In this document: positions 18,357-27,547 of the stretch, piece after piece | Numbering within the stretch: position 1 is the first letter of the stretch | How the letters are laid out: each line of letters begins with the position of its first letter | Assembly: GCA_002712335.1 (NCBI GenBank) | Contig: PATI01000049.1 | Span: 45,975 to 109,974, forward strand | DNA from: Rhodospirillaceae bacterium | GTDB lineage: Bacteria; Pseudomonadota; Alphaproteobacteria; MPNO01; UBA2964 | Length of the DNA stretch: 64,000 nucleotides | Reading direction: 5' to 3' | The notes under the pieces: model-generated | The model's input: only the letters and a program-made list of their open reading frames with translations | Databases searched by the model: none | Told to the model about the DNA's origin: nothing | Made by a program: the position numbers and the translations under genes

Positions 18357-19334
18357 ATGAAACTGCGCCCTTTCGGCAAAACCGGTTTGCAAGTTTCTGA
18401 AGTGGCCTTTGGTGGAGGGCGTTCAGGCGGTATTTTGATCAACGCGAGTGAAGAAAAACGCCGTGAAGCAGTTATGCGAGCACTTGATCTTGGAGTTAAT
18501 TGGTTTGATACAGCTCCACAATATGGTGATGGAAAATCTGAAGAAGCACTTGGCACTATATTGACGGAAATTCGAGAAAAACCAATGGTTTCCTCGAAAG
18601 TAAGGATAGACCTTAACTTATCAGAAAGTATTGTAAGTCAAGTGGAGCGAAGTGCTGAAAATAGCCTTAGGAGATTGCAACTCGATAGGATCGATTTACT
18701 CCAAATTCATAGCCCAATAACGACGACGGCGTCAGGGCGAACAATTACTGTTGATCATGTGCTTCGTTGCGGCGGAATTGCCGACAGCATGGAAAAATTA
18801 CGTGATTTGGGAATAATAAATTTTATGGGTTTAACAGCCCTTGGTGATAATTTATCGACAATCGAGGTAATAAATAGTGGTCGGTTTGATGCTGCCCAAG
18901 TTTATTATAATTTAATTAATCCTTCTTCGAGTTGGAAAGTGGCTCCCCAGAGTTGGTCGAGCTATGATGGTAGCGGGATTATGAATGCCTGCATCGCTCA
19001 AGGAATGGCTATTATGGCCATTCGAGTATTCGCGGCAAGTTACTTGGCAACAAAGGTACGGACCGGGCGCGAGAGTATACTAACTGAGAATACGCATGCG
19101 GAATCTGAGGCTAGTAATACAGAGACTGTGTTTTCTGTAATCGGATCTCAATTTGGAACTCGTGCGCAAACTGCACTACGTTTTGTACTTTCTAACAAAG
19201 CTGTATCGACAGCAATAATTGGTCTATCGGAGATTAGACACCTAGATGAGGCTTGCAAAGGAGCTGAAAAAGGGCCTTTATCGGAAGAAACTAATAAAAA
19301 ACTTTGGCCGTTTTATGATCGTGGGTTCACTTAA
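18357..19334 (+). CDS. Aldo/keto reductase
   Basis: 325 aa TIM-barrel NAD(P)H oxidoreductase. The start MKLRPFGKTGLQVSEVAFGGG is typical; the ATG at 18357 is chosen over a GTG 12 bases upstream. The catalytic set is Asp in NWFDTAPQYG, Tyr in the same segment, Lys in MVSSKVR and His in LLQIHSP. It resembles the L-fucose/galactose dehydrogenase-like group of AKRs. Substrate unknown; an SDR follows after 210 bp in the same direction. Confidence 0.9.
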   Translation: MKLRPFGKTGLQVSEVAFGGGRSGGILINASEEKRREAVMRALDLGVNWFDTAPQYGDGKSEEALGTILTEIREKPMVSSKVRIDLNLSESIVSQVERSAENSLRRLQLDRIDLLQIHSPITTTASGRTITVDHVLRCGGIADSMEKLRDLGIINFMGLTALGDNLSTIEVINSGRFDAAQVYYNLINPSSSWKVAPQSWSSYDGSGIMNACIAQGMAIMAIRVFAASYLATKVRTGRESILTENTHAESEASNTETVFSVIGSQFGTRAQTALRFVLSNKAVSTAIIGLSEIRHLDEACKGAEKGPLSEETNKKLWPFYDRGFT

Positions 19335-19544
19335 AATGCTATCAGGTACATAATGGCTCAAATGTTAATGGTAAAAAACATACGGTATCAATTTCGTAGA
19401 ACTCTTTAAACGGTGCGGAGCTACCGGTGGTGGCAAACTTAAAAGAGTCCAAAGTTGGAAAGTCTATATTGTTTATCGTTTTGTTGGTTTATAAGAATAA
19501 ATTAAATAAATTATTATTTAAATCTCTCTATTGGAGGTATTAGC

Positions 19545-20318
19545 GTGCCAACGGCTCAATATTCAAGTCTCAAGGACCGCGTTGTCATAATTACAGGTGG
19601 TGGTCAGGCGCTAGGGCGCGCATATGCTCATGAGTTTGCTGCACAGGGTGCAATACCGGTTATCGCTGAGCTAGATGAACAAAATGGCGAACGTGTGGTT
19701 AGAGAAATAGAACAAAAAGGTGGACGTGCTATGAGTGTTAGGACTGATGTAGCAATTGAAGCCGAAGCAAATTCGATGGCAGAAACAGCTTTATCTGCAT
19801 ACGGCCGCATCGATTGTTTAATCAATAACGCGGCAGTTTTTTCAAGAATTACAATTGCGCCATTCTGGGAGTTGCCGGTAGAAGAATGGCAATCAGCAAT
19901 GAGGGTCAATATTGATGGAGCATTCTTTTGTTCACGCGCGGTTGTTCCCGCGATGCAGGAACGCCGGTGGGGGCGGATTATTAATATAGCCTCAACGACG
20001 GTACCGACCGGTCGTCCAAATTATTTACATTATATTACCTCAAAGTCTGCGATGATTGGTATGACACGTTCGATGGCGAGAGAGCTTGGGGAATGGAATA
20101 TTACAGCTCACCTTTTCATGCCGGGAGCAGTTGAAACAGAGGTGGAACGGCCTTCTGTATCAGGAGTTATGTTTGAGAATCTTGCAAAACAACAGGCGGT
20201 GCAGCGTCCTGCGACTATGGAAGAATACGCAGGGTTTATGTTATTCTTGTGTTCGGATGATGCGGAGTTTACTACAGGTCAAACTTTCGCTGCAAATGGC
20301 GGAATAGCCTTTCCATAA
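19545..20318 (+). CDS. SDR family oxidoreductase
   Basis: 257 aa classical short-chain dehydrogenase. Cofactor motif TGGGQALGRAYA (about residues 16-27), NNAAVF (about residue 90), catalytic Ser in IINIASTT and YxxxK in YLHYITSK (about residues 162-169). Acidic residues after the second strand (IAELDEQNG) favour NAD+. It begins with GTG behind TTGGAGG. The 210 bp before it show no gene. Confidence 0.93.
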   Translation: MPTAQYSSLKDRVVIITGGGQALGRAYAHEFAAQGAIPVIAELDEQNGERVVREIEQKGGRAMSVRTDVAIEAEANSMAETALSAYGRIDCLINNAAVFSRITIAPFWELPVEEWQSAMRVNIDGAFFCSRAVVPAMQERRWGRIINIASTTVPTGRPNYLHYITSKSAMIGMTRSMARELGEWNITAHLFMPGAVETEVERPSVSGVMFENLAKQQAVQRPATMEEYAGFMLFLCSDDAEFTTGQTFAANGGIAFP

Positions 20319-20337
20319 TTTGAACAGCAGAAGAGAT

Positions 20338-20526
20338 TTATTTACTGGGCCCCTGATCTTGGAGGGCTTCGATTGTAATATCTATCTGCGCACGAAGCTT
20401 GGTGAGCCAGTCGATAACTTCATCGAAGTCTTTTTCGGAATATTCTTCCTTAAATACTTCATTTTCTAACATGAGCTTGGCAAGTATTTCCACAAATTTG
20501 AGTTGTTCGGGATCAAGTGGTTGCAC
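20338..20526 (-). CDS. Small acidic helical protein, function unknown
   Basis: 62 aa from a GTG at 20526, chosen because AGGAAAGGA stands seven bases upstream; the open frame extends further 5' but those starts lack a ribosome site and would run into the divergent TauE gene. The product (VQPLDPEQLKFVEILAKLML onwards, ending QDQGPSK) is mostly predicted helix with many Glu and Asp. I do not recognise the family. It converges on the SDR gene. Confidence 0.5.
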   Translation of the reverse strand: MQPLDPEQLKFVEILAKLMLENEVFKEEYSEKDFDEVIDWLTKLRAQIDITIEALQDQGPSK

Positions 20527-20662
20527 TGGTTGTTCCTTTCCTATGTTATCAGGTGGAAGTAGCGCAGCTTGCCGTTTTCTGCAACCAATTAAGAAGTTTC
20601 TCCTAGTGCGAACCATGTAGGGTTTAGTCAAAAAGCATGAAAAAAATGAACAAGGTAAGGAT

Positions 20663-21436
20663 ATGGAACTATTAATCGAATTTTTGACGGAAGGAACCAC
20701 CCTGACGCTTGTAGGTTTCTCGGTACTCTGCGGAATTTCTTTTGTTGGTAGTTTCATTGCCGCGTCGCTGGGTTTGGGCGGGGGTTTGTTGGTCTTGGCT
20801 ACAATGACTTTGTTTCTACCACCAACAGTGTTGATACCAGTTCATGCGGTCGTACAAATAGGATCAAATGGTTTCAGAGCATTGCTTATGCGTCGTGAAA
20901 TTCTTACCTCCGTTATTCCAGCCTTTTTACTTGGTACATTACTTGGGTCCTGGTTAGGAGGCCTCACAATTTTTGCACTAGAGGTATGGGTTCTACAATC
21001 TATTTTGGGCATATTTGTTCTCTATGCTACTTGGACGCCAAAATTTCGCAGCTCTAATCCTGGCCCCGCAAAGTTTTTCGGGTGCGGCGTATTCGGGGGT
21101 TTTGCAACAATGTTTGTTTGCGGAACAGGCCCACTTGTTGCTCCGTTTGTAAATGCAGCCTGCAAAGAACGACAACAAGTTGTGGCAACACATGCATCAT
21201 TGATGACCCTTCAACATCTTTTTAAAGTTATTTTGTTCGGTATATTAGGTTTTGCATTTGGGTCTTATGTTCCTCTGCTAATTGGTCTGATTGTCTTTGG
21301 GGTTTGTGGAACATTGATTGGAAGAAGGGTTTTGGATCGGTTGCCGGAAAGGGTGTTTCGCGTCGCTCTAAAAAGTATTTTAACTTTGCTCGCTGCCCGT
21401 CTGCTCTATGCGGCTTGGAATAATTATTACGTTTAA
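20663..21436 (+). CDS. Sulfite exporter TauE/SafE family membrane protein
   Basis: 257 aa with about eight hydrophobic helices. The TauE/SafE repeat motif is visible twice: GSFIAASLGLGGGLLVL (about residue 29) and GGFATMFVCGTGPLVAPF (about residue 148), each at the start of a four-helix half. The family exports or imports organosulfur anions and related compounds. The substrate here is not known. Its stop interlocks with that of the convergent AbrB-like gene (shared TTAA at 21433-21436). Confidence 0.9.
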   Translation: MELLIEFLTEGTTLTLVGFSVLCGISFVGSFIAASLGLGGGLLVLATMTLFLPPTVLIPVHAVVQIGSNGFRALLMRREILTSVIPAFLLGTLLGSWLGGLTIFALEVWVLQSILGIFVLYATWTPKFRSSNPGPAKFFGCGVFGGFATMFVCGTGPLVAPFVNAACKERQQVVATHASLMTLQHLFKVILFGILGFAFGSYVPLLIGLIVFGVCGTLIGRRVLDRLPERVFRVALKSILTLLAARLLYAAWNNYYV

Positions 21437-22506
21437 TTTCTGTCCGAGCTAAACCTAATGCGTAACCAAGTTGCACTAATATAAATATACTGAGTACCCA
21501 TATTTACAATGATAATTCTAAATAGATGAAAGGCCATTATTGTGGGCACAGCCATTTGCAGTGCTTGAGCTACAATAGCCATTTCCGCCATCCCGCCCGG
21601 GGCCGTTGCTATAATCATCGTAGCGAGGGGTAAGTCAAATATGTAGAAGATCGCAACTGCCACAGCACTCGATGCGGATATTATGAAAATTGCATTAATT
21701 AACGCAAAAGGGATAAATAGTTTATGACGTGCAAAGAACGCGCGCTCATAGCGTTCTCCAAGGATAAGGCCAAATAACAGTTGAGCTATATCGGTCAACC
21801 AACCGGGTACTTCCGAGAGTGTAACTCCATTTAAAGCGAGGGTCATACCAAGAAATAGCGGGGTAAGCAGGCAACCATTGTGAAACCTAAGACGCTCTGA
21901 AATTTCTCCTAGAATTAAGCCCGCGATTAGCCAGGGAATTAGGATGGAGTAGTCTAAGGAAAAGTCGGGTCGGTATGCTGTGGGTTCAACAGGAATACCA
22001 CCGTAAGTTATTCCAAAAGGGATCACGATTACCAAGATTGAAACCCGCAGACTATGCGCCACCGCGACTGGTGGCATTGTTGCTCCGTATTTATCTGCAA
22101 GATTAGCCATAGCCATTGATCCACCAGGGATTGAAGCAAAAAAGGCCGACTTGCCATCAACTCCTGAAACCTTAGACATTACTAAGGCCCCTAAACCACC
22201 AATAGCGAAAGCCGATATTGTTGTTATAAAAATAGCGATGGAATTTGCGGCTAGGGCGGCTAGAACCGGCGGAGTAAAATAAATTCCGATAGCAGAACCT
22301 AATATTACTTGCCCGACTTGTCGTCCGTAGGGGATAGCGAATGCGCGAATGCCGAGCAAGTTGAGTGTGGCGACAGCAATCATAGGTCCGACCATCCATG
22401 GAATAGGCGTCTCGAGCCAAGATAGGATGGCACCAACGGGTACACCGAAAATCAAGGAGAGCACTACACGGGGAAGGCGATTTTTAGCGGTCGTAATTAA
22501 ATTCAT
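21433..22506 (-). CDS. AbrB/COG3180 family membrane protein
   Basis: 357 aa with about ten membrane helices, a duplicated AbrB-type membrane domain. Motifs include PIPWMVGPMIAVATLNLLG, SIPGGSMAMANLADKYGA and TAPGGMAEMAIVAQAL. The family is often labelled 'AbrB transcriptional regulator' or 'ammonia monooxygenase', but the sequence is plainly an integral membrane protein and more likely a transporter. It follows the FAD-dependent oxidoreductase by 49 bp on the same strand and may move that pathway's substrate. Confidence 0.87.
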   Translation of the reverse strand: MNLITTAKNRLPRVVLSLIFGVPVGAILSWLETPIPWMVGPMIAVATLNLLGIRAFAIPYGRQVGQVILGSAIGIYFTPPVLAALAANSIAIFITTISAFAIGGLGALVMSKVSGVDGKSAFFASIPGGSMAMANLADKYGATMPPVAVAHSLRVSILVIVIPFGITYGGIPVEPTAYRPDFSLDYSILIPWLIAGLILGEISERLRFHNGCLLTPLFLGMTLALNGVTLSEVPGWLTDIAQLLFGLILGERYERAFFARHKLFIPFALINAIFIISASSAVAVAIFYIFDLPLATMIIATAPGGMAEMAIVAQALQMAVPTIMAFHLFRIIIVNMGTQYIYISATWLRIRFSSDRN

Positions 22507-22555
22507 TTACTGTTGAATCTATTTTAAACAATGGAGATATTCCAATTGTAAACGT

Positions 22556-23965
22556 TTAAACGAAGGCTGGCGACCCATGAGAATTGGCTATGCTCTCAGC
22601 GGCGAGTAAACCTATACAAAATGACTTAATTAATCCACCCACGTAAGAAGCCGAGGGGCCACCTTCTATCCCGCCAACTGTTGAACCGGCCGCATACAAA
22701 CCCGGAATGGGGCAGCCGTTTCTGTTTATCACTTCCCCTTTCCCATTAACTGAGACTCCCCCAGAGGTAACAGTAATTCCGGCACAAAGTGGGATGGCAT
22801 AAAATGGTGGTTTGATAATTGGGCGAGCTGAATATTTCGTCTGGGTTCTGGGTGGTGAGAGAAAAGCTTCTTTTTGACACAGAAATTTATTGTAAGATGT
22901 AATGGTCGTTGCAAGCTGTCTCGCATTCAAATCAGCTTTTTCTGCTAACCCCTGAATTGTGGAGGCTTTGAGAATAGTTCCACCTGCATCAGGAAGAGAG
23001 GGGTTGGGCGGCACGTTGTCCGTTGTTTTAGCTTCTTCCCAAACGTCAGAGTCAAAAATTGCTGTTGTTGATAGGGGGTCATCTATGCGGGCTATGGAGT
23101 TTGCAAGATAAATACCCCCAAGCCCTTCATCGGAAAATCTCTTTCCACTAGTGTTGACAACGATACTAGTTGAACAAATCACATCGACCTGTGGGTATGG
23201 CCATAATTTTTCGTTAGTCATTGCATCTCTGCTCAAGACATGTCCGTAAAAGCAATCCATCCCTGCTATATTTGCCCCGACTTCTATAGCCATCCTAAGT
23301 CCATCCCCAACCCCGGTGCCTGCATTACGTTGTTGGAGTTTAGTTATTGAACAACCGATATATTTTTCAACAAGTTTGGGGTTACCTTGAAAACCACCAT
23401 CAGCGATAACAACGGACTTTGCTAATAGGTCGTGATGAACTCCTTTGTTTGTTGCCTTTAGACCAATAATTTTTCCATTTTCGAAATATAACTTTTCCGC
23501 CCTAGTTCCAAGTCTAATTTCCCCCCCATTTTTAACGAGTTTGTTAGCCATTTTTTTTAGGAGTAAGTTTGCTCCTCCAGTTTCCCAATCCAATCCCGCT
23601 CTCATTTCTCGTAGGGGTGAAAGCATGGGCATATGATCTATTCTTCTTGGGTGGTCCTCAAAACTGGCACCTTGAACTTTAAGCCAATCAATAGCCCTGC
23701 GGGCATTTTGTCCAATTGAAACAGCAAGATCTGTTCGGGCACAGCCGCCTGCATTGTTGATAATGGTGTCGGTAAGTTCTCTCGGGTTAGTCCACGGTGT
23801 ATTAAAGGCGACATGACAAGACCCTGTAGAATAACGGGAATTGCATTGATAATTCTCATCTTCGCCCGCTTCCAATATCAGTGGATGTAGTCCGAGTTCG
23901 GCAGCTCTAATACCCACAGTCAGTCCTGCAAAGCCAGCTCCGATTATTATAAGGTCAAAAGACAT
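22556..23965 (-). CDS. FAD-dependent oxidoreductase, fumarate reductase flavoprotein-like
   Basis: 469 aa. N-terminal Rossmann motif IIIGAGFAGLTVGIRA (residues about 6-21), then SRYSTGSCHVAF and a C-terminal flavin segment PGLYAAGSTVGGIEGG (about residue 420). The layout matches the FAD_binding_2 family, which includes fumarate reductase, ketosteroid dehydrogenase and tricarballylate dehydrogenase (TcuA). No haem site and no signal peptide are seen, so it is probably cytoplasmic. It is the middle gene of the operon VOC protein, flavoprotein, AbrB-like membrane protein. Confidence 0.88.
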   Translation of the reverse strand: MSFDLIIIGAGFAGLTVGIRAAELGLHPLILEAGEDENYQCNSRYSTGSCHVAFNTPWTNPRELTDTIINNAGGCARTDLAVSIGQNARRAIDWLKVQGASFEDHPRRIDHMPMLSPLREMRAGLDWETGGANLLLKKMANKLVKNGGEIRLGTRAEKLYFENGKIIGLKATNKGVHHDLLAKSVVIADGGFQGNPKLVEKYIGCSITKLQQRNAGTGVGDGLRMAIEVGANIAGMDCFYGHVLSRDAMTNEKLWPYPQVDVICSTSIVVNTSGKRFSDEGLGGIYLANSIARIDDPLSTTAIFDSDVWEEAKTTDNVPPNPSLPDAGGTILKASTIQGLAEKADLNARQLATTITSYNKFLCQKEAFLSPPRTQTKYSARPIIKPPFYAIPLCAGITVTSGGVSVNGKGEVINRNGCPIPGLYAAGSTVGGIEGGPSASYVGGLIKSFCIGLLAAESIANSHGSPAFV

Positions 23966-23976
23966 TAATATCCTTA

Positions 23977-24849
23977 TTACTCGATAAAAATTACGGTTGC
24001 CCCAGCGGTCTCAGAACTCGAAATCTGAATACCTGTCTTTATTTTTTTATGTTCAATAGAATTTTCCTCTAAAAATGTTCGGGTTTGATTTAAATTAATG
24101 GACCTGATTTTTATAATAGCTGGGAAGGGGTTTGAAGGCACATCAATTTCGTAGTTTTCTCTTAAAAATTTGCTAGTTGTAAGGACGAAATTACCTTCAC
24201 CTAAATTAAAATGGTAGCTTTCCAAATTCTTGACTGGGCTTATTCCAAAAAAGCGCTGGTAACGTTCCGTGGCCTCTGAGGGTTTATCGACTGAGACAAC
24301 TATTTCTTCAAGTGATGAAGCACCGTTGCGATGTGTCATGTAACGTTGCTGCCACAAATAACTTTTTGTGAGATGCCTTATAGCGAGTACCCGTCCTTCA
24401 GGCATATCTGTGGGCACTAGTCTTACAAGGTTAAATTTAGCTACTCGAGTTCCTCTTGGTGTTTCAAGTTTCCTCGACAGATTGTAAACACCATTTTTAC
24501 TAAATCCCTCTGCACTAAGTCTCTCAGATAATGCGCTGGGATTATTGCAACCAAAAGCGAGGATGTGGATCCCTTCGTAGCGAGATAGAAATTGTGGGAT
24601 TTTATTGTCATAAAGTTTTGGATTTATAATTCCCATTAATTCCAGATAACCCTGTTGAAGCATGATGCAGACATTTGCACAGCCCCACTGCACTACCTCA
24701 CCACCAGCGGTTATGGCACCCGAATGTTGTGATACGGGTGTTACACAAAATCCAAGATGCTCAAAAGATTTAGATGTGTTGGCAAGATCATGAACGATCA
24801 ATGCGACATGGTCCAAACTTTGTATCTTATCTTGTCTGAGTTCAATCAT
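23977..24849 (-). CDS. VOC family protein, glyoxalase-like domain type
   Basis: 290 aa with two related VOC-like halves. The first begins LDHVALIVHDLANTSKSFEHLGF with the usual His, and LELMGIINPKLYDN carries the Glu. This resembles the glyoxalase_3-like family. It is first in an operon with the flavoprotein (11 bp gap) and is divergent from UbiD-2 across 95 bp that contain a palindrome. The reaction is unknown; dioxygenase, epimerase and isomerase chemistries are all possible in this fold. Confidence 0.8.
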   Translation of the reverse strand: MIELRQDKIQSLDHVALIVHDLANTSKSFEHLGFCVTPVSQHSGAITAGGEVVQWGCANVCIMLQQGYLELMGIINPKLYDNKIPQFLSRYEGIHILAFGCNNPSALSERLSAEGFSKNGVYNLSRKLETPRGTRVAKFNLVRLVPTDMPEGRVLAIRHLTKSYLWQQRYMTHRNGASSLEEIVVSVDKPSEATERYQRFFGISPVKNLESYHFNLGEGNFVLTTSKFLRENYEIDVPSNPFPAIIKIRSINLNQTRTFLEENSIEHKKIKTGIQISSSETAGATVIFIE

Positions 24850-24907
24850 AAATACTCCAGTAAATATTTAATTATCCTGCTTGATTTGCAAGAAACTCGA
24901 AAGGGCG

Positions 24908-24923
24908 GATATGCTAGTATATC
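24908..24923. promoter_or_regulatory. Candidate operator palindrome between VOC gene and UbiD-2
   Basis: GATATGCTAGTATATC is a 16-bp palindrome with one symmetric mismatch pair (positions 6 and 11). It lies 22 bp upstream of the UbiD-2 start, in the divergent control region of two probable catabolic units. The size and position suit a dimeric repressor, but the cognate protein is not in the window. Confidence 0.35.
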
Positions 24924-24944
24924 GGATTAGTGCAGGAGCCGGAC

Positions 24945-26540
24945 ATGATTAATAGTTTTAGGGAAGTACTCAAAGACTTGCGCCAAAAGGGGCATGTAGA
25001 GGATATCACAAAACCAGTTGATATTCGGCACATCGCTGCATTGGTAGATGAGTCAGAAAAAGCCTTAGTTTTTCACAATGTTAATGACTACAGTATGCCC
25101 GTTGTTTCGGGGGTGGCAAACAGTCGAGAACGAATAGGAGCTGCATTTGGTTGCTCATATGAGGATGTTTATAAACTACTTGATCTAGGGCTTTCAGAAC
25201 CCATTGAACCAAAACTTATAAATGGTGGTCCAGTGCGTGAAGTTTTTATTACCGATGATGAGGTTGACCTATTTGAATTGCCTGTACCCCTTTTTTCAAT
25301 TCATGATGGTGGGCCTATGATCACCGCTGGTGTGACAATCGCTAAGAATGCTAGCGGATCACTAAATGCAGGAATTTATCGTTTTTTGTTGCGGGAAAAG
25401 AATATTACAGGAATAGATATTGTTACGCCTAACGATCTCCAACTTTTGGCATTAGAGGCTTTTCGCCGTAATGAGTCATTACCGATAACGATAAATATCG
25501 GGACACATTTAGCTATAAATGTAAGTGCTACATACAGGGCTCCAATGAATCAGAATGAATTGGCGATAGCAGGTGGCTTAATGGGAACCGCAGTTCGTCT
25601 TACACCGGGTGAGACAATTGATGTGCCGTGTATTTCGGATGCAGAGATTGTATTGGAAGCCGAGATTTTGCCAACAGGCTGGACAAAACCAGAAGGACGC
25701 TTTGGTGAGTTTACACGTCTGATGGGAGGGCTTCATTGGAACCCTCATGTTCGGGTCAAAGCGATTTCCATGCGCAGAGACGCCATGTATTATGCTCTTC
25801 ACATGCCCTGGGAGGTAATTTTGCCTGGTGCACCCAACCGAGAGGCGGCGGTAAGACGCGCTTTTAATACAGCTAATATAGACTTAGTTAACGTTAATAT
25901 TACACCTGGTGGATCTTGCTATTTTCACGCAATTGTTTCGATTCGTAAAAGGCCGGGAGATGCCAAACACGCCATAATGGCCGCACTCGTCGCTTCTGAT
26001 ATAAAACATGTTGTTGTTGTTGATGAAGATATCGATGTTTTTAGCGGTACTGATGTTGAGTGGGCAATTGCTACCCGTGTCCAAGCTGACCGAGATATTA
26101 TCACGATTCCAGATCTTCGAGCTAAACCATTGGACCCAAGTTTACACATCACACCCGGTAGAACTCCCATAACAAGCAAATGTGGAATCGACGCAACGAT
26201 CCCAGATGATTTGCCCCGTGAACGTTTTGAACGCATTGAATACGCCTACGCGGGACAGGTAGATATTAAAAATTATTTAGGCGATTCAGAGGCAGAAGAA
26301 CAGGTTGGTCCGGTGGCTGATATTAATATTTTTGATCTCGCCTTACGCATAGAAGCCTTGATAGAAAAAAAACCATTATATTTTGATGCCCTCACTAAAA
26401 AATTTGAGGCAGAGGGATTCAAGGCAGTGACTAAGGCATTAGGAGAATTACATTCTGCGGGTAAACTTTGGCAGGATACTCAAGGGCGTCTTTGTCTCAC
26501 TGGAACGGATTTTGCGGCGGAGCCGCCCCCTTCTCTTTAG
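24945..26540 (+). CDS. UbiD family decarboxylase with C-terminal extension (UbiD-2)
   Basis: 531 aa from the ATG at 24945 (CAGGAG six bases upstream; a GTG 15 bases earlier lacks a site). Prenyl-FMN-dependent (de)carboxylase family. The Arg region GIYRFLLRE, the Glu pair in EGRFGE (E250, E255) and VVVDEDIDVFSG are present. Two oddities: the family Pro of EGPFGE is Arg, and about 70 residues after the core form a helical, winged-helix-looking tail (FDLALRIEALIEKKPLYFDA onwards). Neighbours (VOC, flavoprotein, AbrB) suggest a catabolic role distinct from ubiquinone synthesis. Confidence 0.9.
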   Translation: MINSFREVLKDLRQKGHVEDITKPVDIRHIAALVDESEKALVFHNVNDYSMPVVSGVANSRERIGAAFGCSYEDVYKLLDLGLSEPIEPKLINGGPVREVFITDDEVDLFELPVPLFSIHDGGPMITAGVTIAKNASGSLNAGIYRFLLREKNITGIDIVTPNDLQLLALEAFRRNESLPITINIGTHLAINVSATYRAPMNQNELAIAGGLMGTAVRLTPGETIDVPCISDAEIVLEAEILPTGWTKPEGRFGEFTRLMGGLHWNPHVRVKAISMRRDAMYYALHMPWEVILPGAPNREAAVRRAFNTANIDLVNVNITPGGSCYFHAIVSIRKRPGDAKHAIMAALVASDIKHVVVVDEDIDVFSGTDVEWAIATRVQADRDIITIPDLRAKPLDPSLHITPGRTPITSKCGIDATIPDDLPRERFERIEYAYAGQVDIKNYLGDSEAEEQVGPVADINIFDLALRIEALIEKKPLYFDALTKKFEAEGFKAVTKALGELHSAGKLWQDTQGRLCLTGTDFAAEPPPSL

Positions 26541-26563
26541 ATTTCAGATGGGTTGATTAACTT

Positions 26564-27436
26564 TTATTTAGAAGACTGCTTTCTCAACCACTCTTTTAAG
26601 GTTTTAACCGCTGATTCGCGTGCCTGACCATTTGAACCAACAGTTACATATCTTTTTCTATGTTTTTTCCACTTTGCGTTTTGGCTTATTCTTGTTTTGA
26701 TTGGCAGATTAGGGTGATCAAATGCATGGTGGGCACCTTTGTATGCAATATATTTTGCTGGAAATCCGGCTTTTGCGGCACTTGCTATCATTTTTATGCA
26801 AGGTTTAGGCCACGTCCAATTGTCGGCTAAGCCAATAAATACAAGTACGGGCGCATATGGTTCATAACGATCTCTAACTCGTCTTTTTAGTGTTATACAG
26901 CCTGGGTAAAAAGCTGCTGCGGCCTTAAATCGGTATCCTTCACCAAAATACGCTACTCGGTCTTCGCGAAGGCTTGCCAATGCTGCCATGGCACCATTTG
27001 ACCATCCGATTAAAAAAACCTGATTCTTATTTAAGAACGGCTGTTTACTCAACCAAGCAAGCCCACCATATGCGTCAAAAGGACGATCATCAATAGAATG
27101 TAAAGGTCTATTTTTTTTCTTACACATTGTACGAAAACCACGAGGTGTAAATCCGTCCACAGCCAATACGATATATCCCCATTTTAAGAAACGTTTTATC
27201 CATGATGCGGAGTTAGTCCTTAAATTGCGGGACCTAGTGTAAAGACCGGAACAGCCATGCATCATTACTATGGCGGGAGGTTTGCTAACATTCTTTGGTT
27301 TAAATAACTCGCCACGGATAACTGTTCTTTCATTATCCAAACTTCTGAATGTTACAACCTCTCGGGCATTCATACAATTTTGTGCCAGAATACAAAGACA
27401 AATAAATATAAAAGTTGTTCCTCTATATTTTGACAT
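26564..27436 (-). CDS. Exported dienelactone hydrolase-like alpha/beta hydrolase
   Basis: 290 aa with an N-terminal signal peptide (FIFICLCILAQNCMNA). The oxyanion loop is MMHGCSGLY (about residue 58), the nucleophile elbow GWSNGA (about residue 144) and the His lies in HHAFDHPN (about residue 239). The pattern is of dienelactone hydrolases and related esterases, probably periplasmic. It is divergent from zur, but nothing in the protein indicates zinc handling. Confidence 0.82.
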   Translation of the reverse strand: MSKYRGTTFIFICLCILAQNCMNAREVVTFRSLDNERTVIRGELFKPKNVSKPPAIVMMHGCSGLYTRSRNLRTNSASWIKRFLKWGYIVLAVDGFTPRGFRTMCKKKNRPLHSIDDRPFDAYGGLAWLSKQPFLNKNQVFLIGWSNGAMAALASLREDRVAYFGEGYRFKAAAAFYPGCITLKRRVRDRYEPYAPVLVFIGLADNWTWPKPCIKMIASAAKAGFPAKYIAYKGAHHAFDHPNLPIKTRISQNAKWKKHRKRYVTVGSNGQARESAVKTLKEWLRKQSSK

Positions 27437-27547
27437 TGTACTAGCTACTTTACTTTAAGAATATAAATTCTTCGGGTTAAACGAATCCAATAAAGCCTAA
27501 AAAAATGTTATTGGCCAATAAAACTTTCATGGAACAAAAGTTTAATT

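Noticed and set aside
21433..22506. AbrB-like gene as a transcription regulator
   Set aside because: The product is an integral membrane protein with about ten helices and has no DNA-binding domain; the regulator label is inherited from the domain name.
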